DNA of 64,000 nt from Tetragenococcus halophilus subsp. halophilus DSM 20339. GTDB lineage: Bacteria > Bacillota > Bacilli > Lactobacillales > Enterococcaceae. The notes beneath the pieces were generated by a model. That model worked only from the letters and a program-made list of their open reading frames with translations. It ran no database searches and was not told the DNA's origin. The stretch is from assembly GCF_003841405.1 (NCBI RefSeq), contig NZ_PXYA01000001.1, forward strand, positions 558,001 to 622,000, given 5' to 3'. Made by a program: the position numbers and the translations under genes. This document shows positions 1 to 10,708 of this stretch, one piece after another (the first letter of the stretch is position 1; every line of letters begins with the position of its first letter).

Positions 1-399
1 TAAATCACGTTTTGTCATCGCCCCATATAAAGCCATAGCTAAAAAGGTAGCTGTCGCTGTAGCAAAAGCTTTTCCGACCAAGGCTTGCGTATACATCGAT
101 AAAGTAACCGATAAAACAAGCCCGTTTAACAGCGAATAAACAACAAAACCTGCGATGGTTAACGAAGGATTTTTTTGTGCTTTAGCGCTAAGCAAAACCA
201 CTAAAATGATTTCAGCCAACCATATGCCGGTTAATCCTAAAGGAAAGCTGTCGATAAAAGAAATGGTTTGTTCAAAAAACATCGTCATTGCTAAATACGC
301 TGAAATAGCACTGATGCCAAGCCCTAAAGCAAAGATGCCATATACCTTAGCATAAAAGTGATTCACACCTTTTGCTTCAATTGCTGGATTATTATTCAT
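1..399 (-). CDS. Bax inhibitor-1/YccA family membrane protein, 3' end outside window
   Basis: The first 133 codons of a multi-spanning membrane protein are present; the 3' part lies beyond base 1. The translation has successive hydrophobic segments and reaches the family-typical stretch YGAMTKRDL, close to the YGYTTKRDL pattern of bacterial BI-1/YccA (UPF0005) proteins. These proteins are proposed to act as membrane ion or pH-sensitive channels, but their role in Firmicutes is unsettled. The ATG lies inside the last codons of the MaoC-like gene (8-bp overlap) behind a GAGGAAA ribosome-binding site, so the two are probably translated together. The family call is fairly sure; the function is not. 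Confidence 0.8.
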   Translation of the reverse strand, partial: MNNNPAIEAKGVNHFYAKVYGIFALGLGISAISAYLAMTMFFEQTISFIDSFPLGLTGIWLAEIILVVLLSAKAQKNPSLTIAGFVVYSLLNGLVLSVTLSMYTQALVGKAFATATATFLAMALYGAMTKRDL

Positions 400-862
400 T
401 ATTTTCCTCGCTTTCTTCTTCATAAATCATAGGAGGTTGAACCATAACGACCGCATCTAAAACCCGCTTTTCTTCAGTGTTAACAGCTTCTACAGAAATA
501 GTCACGACGTCTTTATGTTTATCCACTTTAATAACTTCTAGTAAAAAAGTCAACATTTCGTAATGATAAACAGCTTCTACAAAATTAACCGATAAATTCA
601 CCACATGTGAACCGGGTCCTGGAAAGTGTTTTGAGATCGTACTGGTTACAATACCAATCAATAATACTGAAGGCACGAGCGGTTGCTTATAAATCGTTTT
701 ACGGGCATAATCATGCTGGATATACAAAGGATTCGCATCATTGGTCAAACCTAAATATAATAATAGCTGGTCATCTTCAATCGCTTCAGTCACAGACATG
801 GTCTGCCCTTCTTCGATTTCATCAATTGCCTTTCCTAAATTATTTAACTTCCCTATATCCAA
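392..862 (-). CDS. MaoC-like hotdog-fold protein
   Basis: A 156-residue protein with the shape of a single MaoC/hotdog dehydratase domain: a DDQLLLYLGLTNDANPLYIQHDYA segment resembling the family's 'D.N..H.D' active-site loop, then PLVPSVLLIGIVTSTISKHFPGPGSHVVNLSVNFVEAVY. The usual catalytic His position in the loop reads as N-P-L-Y-I-Q-H, so hydratase chemistry is plausible but unproven. The substrate would be an acyl-CoA or acyl-ACP. It has its own promoter just upstream and overlaps the BI-1-like gene downstream. The neighbouring murC is probably a separate transcription unit. Confidence 0.65.
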   Translation of the reverse strand: MDIGKLNNLGKAIDEIEEGQTMSVTEAIEDDQLLLYLGLTNDANPLYIQHDYARKTIYKQPLVPSVLLIGIVTSTISKHFPGPGSHVVNLSVNFVEAVYHYEMLTFLLEVIKVDKHKDVVTISVEAVNTEEKRVLDAVVMVQPPMIYEEESEENNE

Positions 863-899
863 TCAACTAGCCTCCTATGTCTATGATTTTTATTTTATT

Positions 900-927
900 A
901 TTTTATCAACTATAAAAAAAGTGTCAA
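900..927 (-). promoter_or_regulatory. Sigma-A-type promoter for the MaoC-like gene
   Basis: On the minus strand, TTGACA (922-927) is followed after 16 bases by TAAAAT (900-905), with a TG one base upstream of the -10. It lies between the end of murC and the start of the MaoC-like gene, whose ATG is at 862. Confidence 0.6.
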
Positions 928-941
928 GCTAGCTAACGCTC

Positions 942-2279
942 TTATAATACACTTCGTGTTGTATTACTTAAAAGATCTTCATAGCTGCGTTCAAATTTTT
1001 GCACATCTCCGGCGCCCATAAAAATAATCACGCCATCTTTATGATCTAGAAGTGGAGAAACGTTGTCTTCTTGAATAACTTCGCCACCTTGATCAATCTT
1101 ATTTGCTAAGTCTTCTATTTTTACATCACCAGCTTGTTCACGCGCAGAACTAAATATGTCACATAAATAAACACTATCTGCTAAATTAAGTGCTTCGACA
1201 AAATCATCCATTAAAGCAATGGTACGCGAAAAAGTATGGGGTTGAAAAACTGCCACGATTTCTTTATCAGGGTATTTTTGACGAGCACCGTCAATTGTAG
1301 CCTTAATTTCTGCTGGATGATGTGCATAGTCATCGACAATTACCATATCAGAGACTTTCTTTTCACTAAAACGACGTTTTACTCCAGAAAATGAAGCCAT
1401 TTCTTCGGCAACTTCTTTCATATCAAAACCTTCTAAATGAGCCGTAGCGATAACACCTAAGGCATTATTGATATTATGTTGACCAAAAGCCGGCAAATCA
1501 AAGTGTCCGATGAAATCATCGTGGAAATAAACATCAAAAGCTGAACCAGTCGTGGTACGTGCGATATTTTCAGCCCGAATATCATCATCTGAATTCGCAC
1601 CGTAATAATAAATAGGAACATCTGCTTCTAATTTTCGTAAATAAGGATCATCACCAAAAGCTAAGATCCCTTTTTTAACTTGCTTAGCCATGGTTTGAAA
1701 AGCAGAAAATACATCATCGATACTCTTGAAGTAGTCTGGATGGTCAAAATCGATATTCGTCATAATTACATAATCTGGACTGTAAGCTAAGAAGTGACGT
1801 TGGTACTCACAAGCTTCAAAAGCAAAAAATTCAGCATCGGTTCTTCCATGACCTGTACCATCACCGATTAAAAAGCTAGTCGATTCAATGCCACTTAGTA
1901 TATGGGCTAATAAACCGGTTGTACTCGTTTTCCCGTGCGAGCCAGTAACAGCAATACTTGTAAAATGTTGAATAAAGTGTCCAATAAAGTCATGGTAACG
2001 AATGACTTCTAAACCTAACTCACGGGCTCGAACTAATTCTTCATGAGTATCAGGAAAAGCATTACCGGCTATCACAGTCAAACCTTCCGTAATATTATTT
2101 GCATCAAATGGGTAAATAGGAATATCAGCTTTTTCTAAGCCAACCTGAGTGAAAAAATACTTTTCTACATCAGATCCTTGCACTTGTTCTCCTTGTTCAT
2201 GCAAAATTAATGCCAAAGAACTCATTCCTGAGCCTTTAATCCCTACAAAATGGTAGATTTTTTTATCTTGATTTGTCAT
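942..2279 (-). CDS. murC: UDP-N-acetylmuramate--L-alanine ligase
   Basis: Cytoplasmic Mur ligase adding L-alanine to UDP-MurNAc, the first peptide-adding step of peptidoglycan synthesis. The 445-residue protein has the N-terminal Rossmann-like motif [11 protein letters not shown] (13-23), the ATP-binding loop [10 protein letters not shown] (111-120), and the central-domain markers [12 protein letters not shown] and [10 protein letters not shown]. Length is normal for MurC. It starts with ATG at 2279 and appears monocistronic or at the end of a short unit. It is not in a division-cell-wall cluster, as is usual for murC in this group. Confidence 0.97.
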   Translation of the reverse strand: MTNQDKKIYHFVGIKGSGMSSLALILHEQGEQVQGSDVEKYFFTQVGLEKADIPIYPFDANNITEGLTVIAGNAFPDTHEELVRARELGLEVIRYHDFIGHFIQHFTSIAVTGSHGKTSTTGLLAHILSGIESTSFLIGDGTGHGRTDAEFFAFEACEYQRHFLAYSPDYVIMTNIDFDHPDYFKSIDDVFSAFQTMAKQVKKGILAFGDDPYLRKLEADVPIYYYGANSDDDIRAENIARTTTGSAFDVYFHDDFIGHFDLPAFGQHNINNALGVIATAHLEGFDMKEVAEEMASFSGVKRRFSEKKVSDMVIVDDYAHHPAEIKATIDGARQKYPDKEIVAVFQPHTFSRTIALMDDFVEALNLADSVYLCDIFSSAREQAGDVKIEDLANKIDQGGEVIQEDNVSPLLDHKDGVIIFMGAGDVQKFERSYEDLLSNTTRSVL

Positions 2280-2380
2280 TATTAGAATCCTCTTTTCTCG
2301 GAAAAATTGATAACAACCAAAGCGTCATTACCAAACTGGAATATATTATCTAATAAAAGATAAAAAATAGCAAAAGATTT

Positions 2381-2842
2381 TTATTTTCCGATTTTTTTTG
2401 TATAGGTATATTGATATAGCAGTTTACCACTGCATTTACCACAAACAAAGCGTTGTGTATTAATTCTTTTTTGTCTAGTAATCGTCAACTGACAGTTTTG
2501 ACACTTATACACATGAAAGCTTTGCTTCGTTCGAATATCTGGAGCATAGCGTAAACCACCCGTTTTTGTCAACAATTCTTTGAAATCTGCGTCTTTATGT
2601 TGAAAACCTTTATTTTCAATATGCAGATGGTAGTGGCATAGCTCATGTTTAATAATTCCAATAAAGATCTTGTGATCAAGTTTAGCCATCTTAGGGTTAA
2701 AATCTAAGTGGTGGTCACTTGCATGATATCTGCCACCTGTTGTTTGTAAACGTTGATTAAAAAATGCCTGATGTAAAAAAGGTTTATTAAAAAACTGTAT
2801 GGAAATTTTTTCCACTAATAATTGTAATTCATCCTCAGTCAT
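2381..2842 (-). CDS. SprT-like zinc metalloprotease-domain protein
   Basis: 153 residues with an HExxH zinc site, HELCH, at residues 66-70, preceded by an aliphatic helix, and a C-terminal pair of CxxC motifs (about 113-116 and 133-136) forming a zinc ribbon. This is the layout of the SprT-like family (YdcK/SprT in Firmicutes). Related eukaryotic SPRTN proteins cleave DNA-protein crosslinks; the bacterial role is largely untested. The start codon overlaps the tex stop by 4 bp (ATGA), which implies translational coupling. Confidence 0.88.
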   Translation of the reverse strand: MTEDELQLLVEKISIQFFNKPFLHQAFFNQRLQTTGGRYHASDHHLDFNPKMAKLDHKIFIGIIKHELCHYHLHIENKGFQHKDADFKELLTKTGGLRYAPDIRTKQSFHVYKCQNCQLTITRQKRINTQRFVCGKCSGKLLYQYTYTKKIGK

Positions 2843-5016
2843 TTTGATTCTCCTGGATCGATCATCGTTAAACTTATGCGTCCTTTTTTCAAATCAACCT
2901 GTTCAATCCAAACAGTAACGATATCACCGACTGAAACAACATCAGTGGGCTGTTTAACAAATTTCGGACTCAATTTTGAAATATGCACAAGTCCATCTTG
3001 TTTAACACCTATATCCACAAAAGCGCCAAAATCAATCACATTGCGGACCGTTCCTGTTAATTGCATGCCTGCTTTCAAATCTTCCATCGATAAAACGTCT
3101 TTGCGTAAAAGCGGCGCGGGCATACTATCACGCATATCACGTCCGGGTTGAATAAGCGCGTAGATAATATCTTTAAGTGTTTCCACACCAATATCTAATT
3201 TAGCAGCCGAACTTTCCGGAGACAAACTTTCCAGCACTTCTTTAGCATAGGAAGTACCAACATCTGATAAATCCAATTGTAGGTTTTCTAGTAAGCTTTT
3301 GGCTGCAGTATAACTTTCCGGGTGAATGGCAGTATTATCTAAAATGTTTTTAGCTCCGAGAATCCGTAAAAAGCCAATGGCTTGTTCATAAGCTTTAGGA
3401 CCTAAACGTGAGACTTTTTTCAACTGTGTTCTCTTCGTAAAAGCGCCATTTTCCTCCCGATAACTAACAATATTTCCTGCCGTTGTTTTATTTAAACCTG
3501 AAATATGTTGTAGAAGTTGCGGACTAGCGGTATTTACATCTACACCAATTTGATTGACAGCTGTTTCTACTACAAAATCCAACTGCTCATTCAATCTTTT
3601 TTGTGAAACATCGTGTTGATATTGCCCCACACCTACAGCTTTAGGATCAATTTTCACTAATTCTGCTAAAGGATCTTGCAAGCGACGACCAATACTAATC
3701 GCACTACGCTCTTCTACTTGTAAGTTGGGGAATTCTTCACGCGCAATCGTACTAGCTGAATAAACTGAAGCTCCAGCTTCATTGACAATTACATAGTAAA
3801 CATCACGCGTAATCGATTGTAAATTTCTAGCAACAAATTGTTCTGATTCACGACTTGCCGTACCATTACCAATAGCAACCATATCTACTTGATAGTTTTC
3901 CACAAGTTGATTGAACTGTTCATCCGCTGCTTTTCTTTTTTCAGCAGAAGCAGGTTTATGTGGATATATCACTTCAATAGCAAGCACTTTCCCAGTTTCA
4001 TCACAAACAGCCAGTTTACATCCTGTTCTATAAGCAGGATCAAAGCCTAGAACTGTTTTGCCCTTTAAAGGAGGTTGCAATAACAAGTTGCGTAAGTTTT
4101 CGCCAAAAATCGCGATCGCTTGTTCGTCTGCCTTCTCTTTTAATTCATTACGAATTTCACGTTCAATGGCAGGAGCAATAAAACGTTTATAAGCATCTTG
4201 ATAAGCTGCAACCACTAATGAAGCAGCTGGAGATGATGCATCTTTTATTAATTGCCGATTTAGATAATTCAATATTTTTGTTTCATCGCTTTTAAGCGAA
4301 ACCGTTAATATGCCTTCTTTTTCACCGCGATTACAAGCTAAAATCCGATGTGAAACTATTTTTTTAATAGGCTCTGAAAAATCGTAATACATTTCATAAA
4401 CGCCTTTTTCATCTTTTTCTTTATCTTTTGCCTGACTTTCAAAGCGGCCATTTTGAAAAGTTTCATTACGAATCCAGCTTCTGAATTTGGCTATATCACC
4501 GAACTGTTCAGCCATAATTTCATGCGCTCCAGTTAGTGCGTCTTCGGTCGTGGCTATTTTTTCGTTGACAAACTCTTCTGCTTTAGCATAAACATCTGCT
4601 TGCGGAAAAGTTAATAACCATTGACTAAGAGGCTCTAATCCATTTTCTTTGGCGATAGTTGCCTTTGTCCTTCGTTTTTGCTTGTACGGACGATAAAGAT
4701 CTTCCACTTGCTGCATTTTAGGAGATTTTAAAATCTTACTTTTTAAATCCGAAGTTAGCTTTCCTTGTTCCTCGATCAGTCGCAAAACTTCTTCTTTACG
4801 ATTTTCCAAATTTTCCAAGTAATGATAACGTTCTTCAATTTCTCGAATTTGAACTTCATCTAAATCAGCGGTCATCTCTTTTCGATAACGGGCAATAAAA
4901 GGCACCGTGTTCCCATCATTTAATAAAGTTAATACAGTATGTATTTGTTTTGTGCGATATTGTGTTAATTCTTCCTGTAATAAAGGAAGAAGTTTTTCGT
5001 TAATTTCTTGCGCCAT
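2839..5016 (-). CDS. tex: Tex-family S1 RNA-binding transcription accessory protein
   Basis: 725 residues with the standard Tex order. An N-terminal helical region carries the RYRKEMTADLDEVQIREIEERYHYLENLENRK signature. A YqgF/RNase H-like domain around 320-450 contains VLGFDPAYRTGCKLAV. Helix-hairpin-helix motifs lie around 490-560, and a C-terminal S1 domain around 645-715 includes GTVRNVIDFGAFVDIGVKQDGLVHISKLS. Tex binds nucleic acid and contacts RNA polymerase; its exact role is unsettled. An extended -10 (TGTTATAAT on the minus strand, about 5047-5055) lies just upstream, so it likely has its own promoter and heads a unit with the sprT-like gene. Confidence 0.95.
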   Translation of the reverse strand: MAQEINEKLLPLLQEELTQYRTKQIHTVLTLLNDGNTVPFIARYRKEMTADLDEVQIREIEERYHYLENLENRKEEVLRLIEEQGKLTSDLKSKILKSPKMQQVEDLYRPYKQKRRTKATIAKENGLEPLSQWLLTFPQADVYAKAEEFVNEKIATTEDALTGAHEIMAEQFGDIAKFRSWIRNETFQNGRFESQAKDKEKDEKGVYEMYYDFSEPIKKIVSHRILACNRGEKEGILTVSLKSDETKILNYLNRQLIKDASSPAASLVVAAYQDAYKRFIAPAIEREIRNELKEKADEQAIAIFGENLRNLLLQPPLKGKTVLGFDPAYRTGCKLAVCDETGKVLAIEVIYPHKPASAEKRKAADEQFNQLVENYQVDMVAIGNGTASRESEQFVARNLQSITRDVYYVIVNEAGASVYSASTIAREEFPNLQVEERSAISIGRRLQDPLAELVKIDPKAVGVGQYQHDVSQKRLNEQLDFVVETAVNQIGVDVNTASPQLLQHISGLNKTTAGNIVSYREENGAFTKRTQLKKVSRLGPKAYEQAIGFLRILGAKNILDNTAIHPESYTAAKSLLENLQLDLSDVGTSYAKEVLESLSPESSAAKLDIGVETLKDIIYALIQPGRDMRDSMPAPLLRKDVLSMEDLKAGMQLTGTVRNVIDFGAFVDIGVKQDGLVHISKLSPKFVKQPTDVVSVGDIVTVWIEQVDLKKGRISLTMIDPGESK

Positions 5017-5063
5017 TTTGACACACCTTTCATTTCACATAACTTTTATTATAACATAAAAAA

Positions 5064-5091
5064 GAGAGAACTTTGTTTAAAAAGTCCTCCT
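5064..5091 (-). terminator. Intrinsic terminator after the metallophosphoesterase gene
   Basis: Minus-strand hairpin GAGGACTTT / AAAGTTCTC (one G-U pair) followed by TCTTTTTT, a few bases after the stop codon at 5096. Confidence 0.65.
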
Positions 5092-5095
5092 TTCT

Positions 5096-5830
5096 TTAAA
5101 AATTAGGCTGCCAGCCTGCTGTCAGTTTGTGATATTCAATATCTTGTACGATGCCATCTTTATTAAAAATGACGCCATGAACTGAGCCGCCAAATACTGC
5201 GCCACCATCAATACCAATTTTGTGATCGGAAATCCACAAAGCAGTTGTCTGCATATCACCATATAATAAGGGCGTGATTGTATGTCCAAAGACAATTGTT
5301 TTCCCCGTATTATTTTTTCCTTGATGAAAAGGTTCCCTGACCCAAATAAAGTCCGGTGGGTTGGTCTTCTTCCAATCTTTTTTATTCAGATCAACCCCCG
5401 CATGGACAAAAATATATTTTTCCCACTCAAAATACAAAGGTCTTTCAACTAAAAACTGAAGCAGTTGTTTATAATAAGAACGAATAGTCATCGCGATTTC
5501 TGTTGGCGAGTACTCTTCACAACATCCTTTAAATAACAAACTCTCCATCGTTTCTTTACCACCATTTTGTACATAAGCTTGATACCAATCCTCAGGAGAA
5601 TTTAAAAATTGTAAAAAGTATTCCTCATGATTTCCACGCAAATATATCGCATGATATTTTTCAACTAACTTTTTGCCTAGTAAAAAACAATCTTTACTCT
5701 TTTTGCCGCGATCGTTTAAATCACCGATTAAAACGAGTTGATGAATTACTGGATCAAAATCTTTTAAAAGTTTTTCAAACAGTGCCAATTCTCCATGAAT
5801 ATCACTAATCACATAAACATAAGGTTTCAA
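5096..5830 (-). CDS. Metallophosphoesterase, serine/threonine phosphatase or Ap4A-hydrolase-like
   Basis: 244 residues with the calcineurin-like metal-binding blocks in order: ISDIHGE (near residue 10), LIGDLNDRGKKS (36-47), RGNHEEYF (about 65-72), a later FVHAGVD and a FGHTIT motif. This matches PrpE/PrpA-type bacterial phosphoprotein phosphatases and diadenosine tetraphosphate hydrolases. The sequence alone does not separate protein dephosphorylation from nucleotide hydrolysis. It is followed by a terminator and is probably a single-gene unit. Confidence 0.85.
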   Translation of the reverse strand: MKPYVYVISDIHGELALFEKLLKDFDPVIHQLVLIGDLNDRGKKSKDCFLLGKKLVEKYHAIYLRGNHEEYFLQFLNSPEDWYQAYVQNGGKETMESLLFKGCCEEYSPTEIAMTIRSYYKQLLQFLVERPLYFEWEKYIFVHAGVDLNKKDWKKTNPPDFIWVREPFHQGKNNTGKTIVFGHTITPLLYGDMQTTALWISDHKIGIDGGAVFGGSVHGVIFNKDGIVQDIEYHKLTAGWQPNF

Positions 5831-5859
5831 GATAAAAAACCTCCTTTGTCCTAAAGTCT

Positions 5860-6231
5860 TTAGGCTTCAGACACCGCAAAATAATTACCATCTGGATCAA
5901 CGAAATTAAACACTAATGTTTCTTCCATTTGAATTAATTCTCCAATTTCAATCGGTAAATTTTCCATTTTTTTGTATAAATCAGTAATATTTTCCGCAAA
6001 AAACATCACTTGTGGTGGATTTGTAGCTACATCTGGAGACTGCTTTTCTATAAAGTTTCTATCATATAAGACAAAACTCATTTCCGCTTTTTCACTTGGC
6101 GCAATCTCCACTACTAAAGTGCCGTCTGTTTCTTGACTATCTATCACTGCAAAATCCAAAGACTGCCAAAAGTCAACTGCTTTTTTTACATCATCTACAA
6201 AAAGACTAATCTGTACTTTATTTGAAAACAT
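5860..6231 (-). CDS. VOC (glyoxalase/bleomycin resistance) family protein
   Basis: 123 residues from the chosen start. The beta-alpha-beta-beta-beta pattern, KAVDFWQSLDFAVIDSQ near the N-terminus and the closing VFNFVDPDGNYFAVSEA are typical of a single VOC domain. An in-frame ATG 10 codons upstream (6261) overlaps the DUF1149 gene. The ATG at 6231 has AGGAG three bases before it, so the shorter form is preferred. The metal ligand set is not complete enough to assign glyalase or resistance activity. It is likely co-transcribed with the DUF1149 gene. Confidence 0.8.
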   Translation of the reverse strand: MFSNKVQISLFVDDVKKAVDFWQSLDFAVIDSQETDGTLVVEIAPSEKAEMSFVLYDRNFIEKQSPDVATNPPQVMFFAENITDLYKKMENLPIEIGELIQMEETLVFNFVDPDGNYFAVSEA

Positions 6232-6244
6232 CTTCTCCTCTTTT

Positions 6245-6637
6245 CTACTCTTTGCGTTCAAAATCTAAATTAACGCCTGGTTTATCAGTAATAATTTCAG
6301 TTACTTCATAAGTTAATCGTTGTAAAATATCAAATAAAGGGTCCATCAATTCATCAATTTCTTCTCTAGTCAAATCATCTTGACTTTGAATATTTTGATT
6401 GACAATATGATTGATTTGCCCCATAGCGCCCCGAATAATAAACTGCGAAAAGACGATCTCAAAACGCAAACGTGTACCAATGATACTGTTTTCCTTAGGA
6501 TAGCTTTCATCAGGAGCTTTAAGTGGCGTTAGACCAATATTTATCCCCGTCTGAAGATCTGCTTCTTCTTTTTTTCGCTGGTCAAAATGATAAGCCTCCA
6601 CTAACGGCTGTTGTCGTTTGATTTTCAAATACTTCAC
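6245..6637 (-). CDS. DUF1149 family protein
   Basis: 130 residues, acidic and mixed alpha/beta, with the segment INIGLTPLKAPDESYPKENSIIGTRLRFEIVFSQFIIRGAMGQINHIVN. I recognise it as the DUF1149 family of lactic acid bacteria, whose members have a SecB-like fold by family classification (known of the family, not visible here). The function is unknown. It lies 14 bases upstream of the VOC gene and probably shares its mRNA. Confidence 0.75.
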   Translation of the reverse strand: MKYLKIKRQQPLVEAYHFDQRKKEEADLQTGINIGLTPLKAPDESYPKENSIIGTRLRFEIVFSQFIIRGAMGQINHIVNQNIQSQDDLTREEIDELMDPLFDILQRLTYEVTEIITDKPGVNLDFERKE

Positions 6638-6682
6638 CTCTCAAATTTAAGTATAGCATAAATATATACGAAACAAAAAAAT

Positions 6683-6710
6683 GGAAAATAACTGTTATAG
6701 CTTATTTTCC
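6683..6710 (-). terminator. Intrinsic terminator after sepM
   Basis: Minus-strand stem GGAAAATAA / TTATTTTCC with a 10-base loop, followed by ATTTTTTTG, just beyond the sepM stop at 6731. Confidence 0.7.
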
Positions 6711-6730
6711 AGCTTTTACTCTTTATTTAT

Positions 6731-8815
<2,085 letters not shown>

Positions 8816-8848
8816 AATCGCACTTCCTTCCATTGGTTATACAAAATA

Positions 8849-9163
8849 TCATTCACTAAGGTTTTCTTCATTGTTTTCTGAGACTTGAAAAGCAGCTTCA
8901 GTACCAACTGTTTCACCAAAACTCATATCAATATCTGGACGATATGAAATATCAACATCTCTTACAAAATGAAGACGATGTAAATTGTCGATGGTTTTTT
9001 GCATGTCTTCTTCATTAATATATAAAATAACGTATTTCATTTTGTTTGAAACATAATGAACAAAACCATAGCGACGCAAATTTTTCAATTGTTTTAGACT
9101 ATATACCCAAACAACGAGCCCACGCCGTTTTTGCATCTCGAATGCTTTTGAACTATCCGCCAT
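8849..9163 (-). CDS. ylbG: YlbG family protein (DUF2129/UPF0298)
   Basis: 104 residues beginning with a RRGLVVWVYSLKQLKNLRRYGFVHYVSNKMKYVILYIN block, characteristic of the YlbG family. The family is small, cytosolic and of unknown function. Its start overlaps the ylbF 3' end by 11 bp and it precedes rsmD, the same order as in other Firmicutes. Confidence 0.88.
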   Translation of the reverse strand: MADSSKAFEMQKRRGLVVWVYSLKQLKNLRRYGFVHYVSNKMKYVILYINEEDMQKTIDNLHRLHFVRDVDISYRPDIDMSFGETVGTEAAFQVSENNEENLSE

Positions 9164-9578
9164 CGCAGTTCCCTCCTTTACCTAAATTGTTTTCAAAAAA
9201 AGGAGTGCCTGCATCCACCTTAACACCCTCAGAAACTGTACTCGCAACCTTACTTCCAATAGTATCTAATACTGACTGCAGGTCAGTTTCAGCTAAGCGA
9301 AATTCAGCAACTTTAGGATGAAGATCTAAAGTTCGTTTGGCTTTACGCAAGGCGAGTTGTTTTTTTCTGTAGTCAGGGGCGTATTTTCCATAAGCCGCGA
9401 CCGTTTCAAAGTCCTCTTTTTTGGCTATAAAATCATCACGTAACACCCGTACGTTTTTATCTTCATACATTAGCCCCTTTTGCCTTAAATAATTTTGGAA
9501 AGTCGCACTTTTTACCAACACTTCGCATAAATCATCCATTTGATCCTCAATAGCAAATAATTGCTCATCATAAATCAA
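9153..9578 (-). CDS. ylbF: YlbF family regulator
   Basis: 141 residues, mostly helical and charged, in the YlbF/YmcA-like (com_ylbF) family; note KKEDFETVAAYGKYAPDYRKKQLALRKAKRTLDLHPKVAEFRLAETDLQSVLDTI. In B. subtilis YlbF forms the Y-complex with YmcA and YaaT, which affects RNase Y-dependent mRNA maturation and development. It ends in a Gly/Cys-containing tail (KGGNCDGG), as in some homologues. It overlaps ylbG downstream and the CAP-associated gene upstream (4 bp). Confidence 0.87.
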   Translation of the reverse strand: MIYDEQLFAIEDQMDDLCEVLVKSATFQNYLRQKGLMYEDKNVRVLRDDFIAKKEDFETVAAYGKYAPDYRKKQLALRKAKRTLDLHPKVAEFRLAETDLQSVLDTIGSKVASTVSEGVKVDAGTPFFENNLGKGGNCDGG

Positions 9579-10690
9579 TTACTTTCACTTTCCTCTGTTT
9601 GATAATCTAATTCTTTCCATAAGATTAACACATTTTCTTTTGAAAAGGCAACGGCTAAAGAGGCTTCATTTGAGGCTAACAACCGCTCGTTAAGCCTTGG
9701 TGTACTATACCAAGATAAAACTGAAAAACTGGGATCATAAACTGGCATCTCAAAGTGTCCAGAGATTGAAGGATCATCTAATAAATCGGTCATTTCGCTA
9801 TCATTTAACATAAAAGTACCCGGTTCTTCCTCTTCAAATCGTTGCAGTTCTTGTAACCTTTCTGTGGTTAAAATATCTTCTTTATCATTGATAAAAGTAG
9901 CTAATGTTTTTTCACTAGTCATTTGAAGATTACTATCGAGTGAAAAAGTAGGTTGTTCCTTTCTTTTGCGTAATAACTGAAGGAAGTCACTTGTTTGCTG
10001 TCTTTTAAACTGATGAATTTCTTCCCAATCACTACCCTTTTCTTGCGCATAGCGAGGACCTTGATCATCAGCAACAGTATAAGGCGCAAGTTTTAATAAA
10101 GTTTCACTATCTAAATAATCAACAGCATATAACTGACTTTCTCCTTGCATCTGCTCAAAAAATAAAATAGCAAATGTTCCATTATCAAAAGCAATTAAAG
10201 GGCGATAGTTCATATCGTCTTCTTCAAGTTCTAAATCAATCGTTTCATCTTGATAGTCAATCGTAAAGTTTGGATAAACCATGGCAATTTTTGATAACTC
10301 ATCCATAGTCATGCCGAATTTAAAAGGTTTGATTGTATCATCTTCTTCTCCTAAATACTTAATACTTTTAATGACTTTGTCTTCACTGTTGACTTCCAAT
10401 AATTCATCATCTATTAAATAACGATTGATGGTAAAGGAGAAACCAGAAGCCATACTTTCTTCTGGTTGACCATAGTCCTGTTCAAATGCATCTAAGTCTT
10501 TTTCGATCCAATGTGCAAATCCTTCTGTTTCAATCGTTTCATAGTTCAAATTAGTAGCAGGGGGCGTTCTAGGAAGCTGCTTAGTTGTCTCATCTTCTGC
10601 TGGCTCTTGCGGAAACCAAATAGGTTGCATATATAATGCAAGAAGAAAAATAAGAAACAAACCTGTAAATAGGAGACTTCTTTTTTTCAT
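9575..10690 (-). CDS. YlbC-like extracytoplasmic protein with CAP-associated N-terminal domain
   Basis: 371 residues: a signal anchor (MKKRSLLFTGLFLIFLLALYMQ), then a domain starting about residue 60 (GFAHWIEKDLDAFEQDYGQPEES...) that resembles the CAP-associated N-terminal domain, and a C-terminal half that fits a degraded CAP/SCP fold. The family role is unknown; it is predicted to be membrane-tethered outside the cell. Its stop overlaps ylbF (ATGA), consistent with the ylbC-ylbF linkage of B. subtilis. Assignment of the C-terminal domain is tentative. Confidence 0.75.
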   Translation of the reverse strand: MKKRSLLFTGLFLIFLLALYMQPIWFPQEPAEDETTKQLPRTPPATNLNYETIETEGFAHWIEKDLDAFEQDYGQPEESMASGFSFTINRYLIDDELLEVNSEDKVIKSIKYLGEEDDTIKPFKFGMTMDELSKIAMVYPNFTIDYQDETIDLELEEDDMNYRPLIAFDNGTFAILFFEQMQGESQLYAVDYLDSETLLKLAPYTVADDQGPRYAQEKGSDWEEIHQFKRQQTSDFLQLLRKRKEQPTFSLDSNLQMTSEKTLATFINDKEDILTTERLQELQRFEEEEPGTFMLNDSEMTDLLDDPSISGHFEMPVYDPSFSVLSWYSTPRLNERLLASNEASLAVAFSKENVLILWKELDYQTEESESN

Positions 10691-10708
10691 GAGAATACAA
10701 CCTTTCCA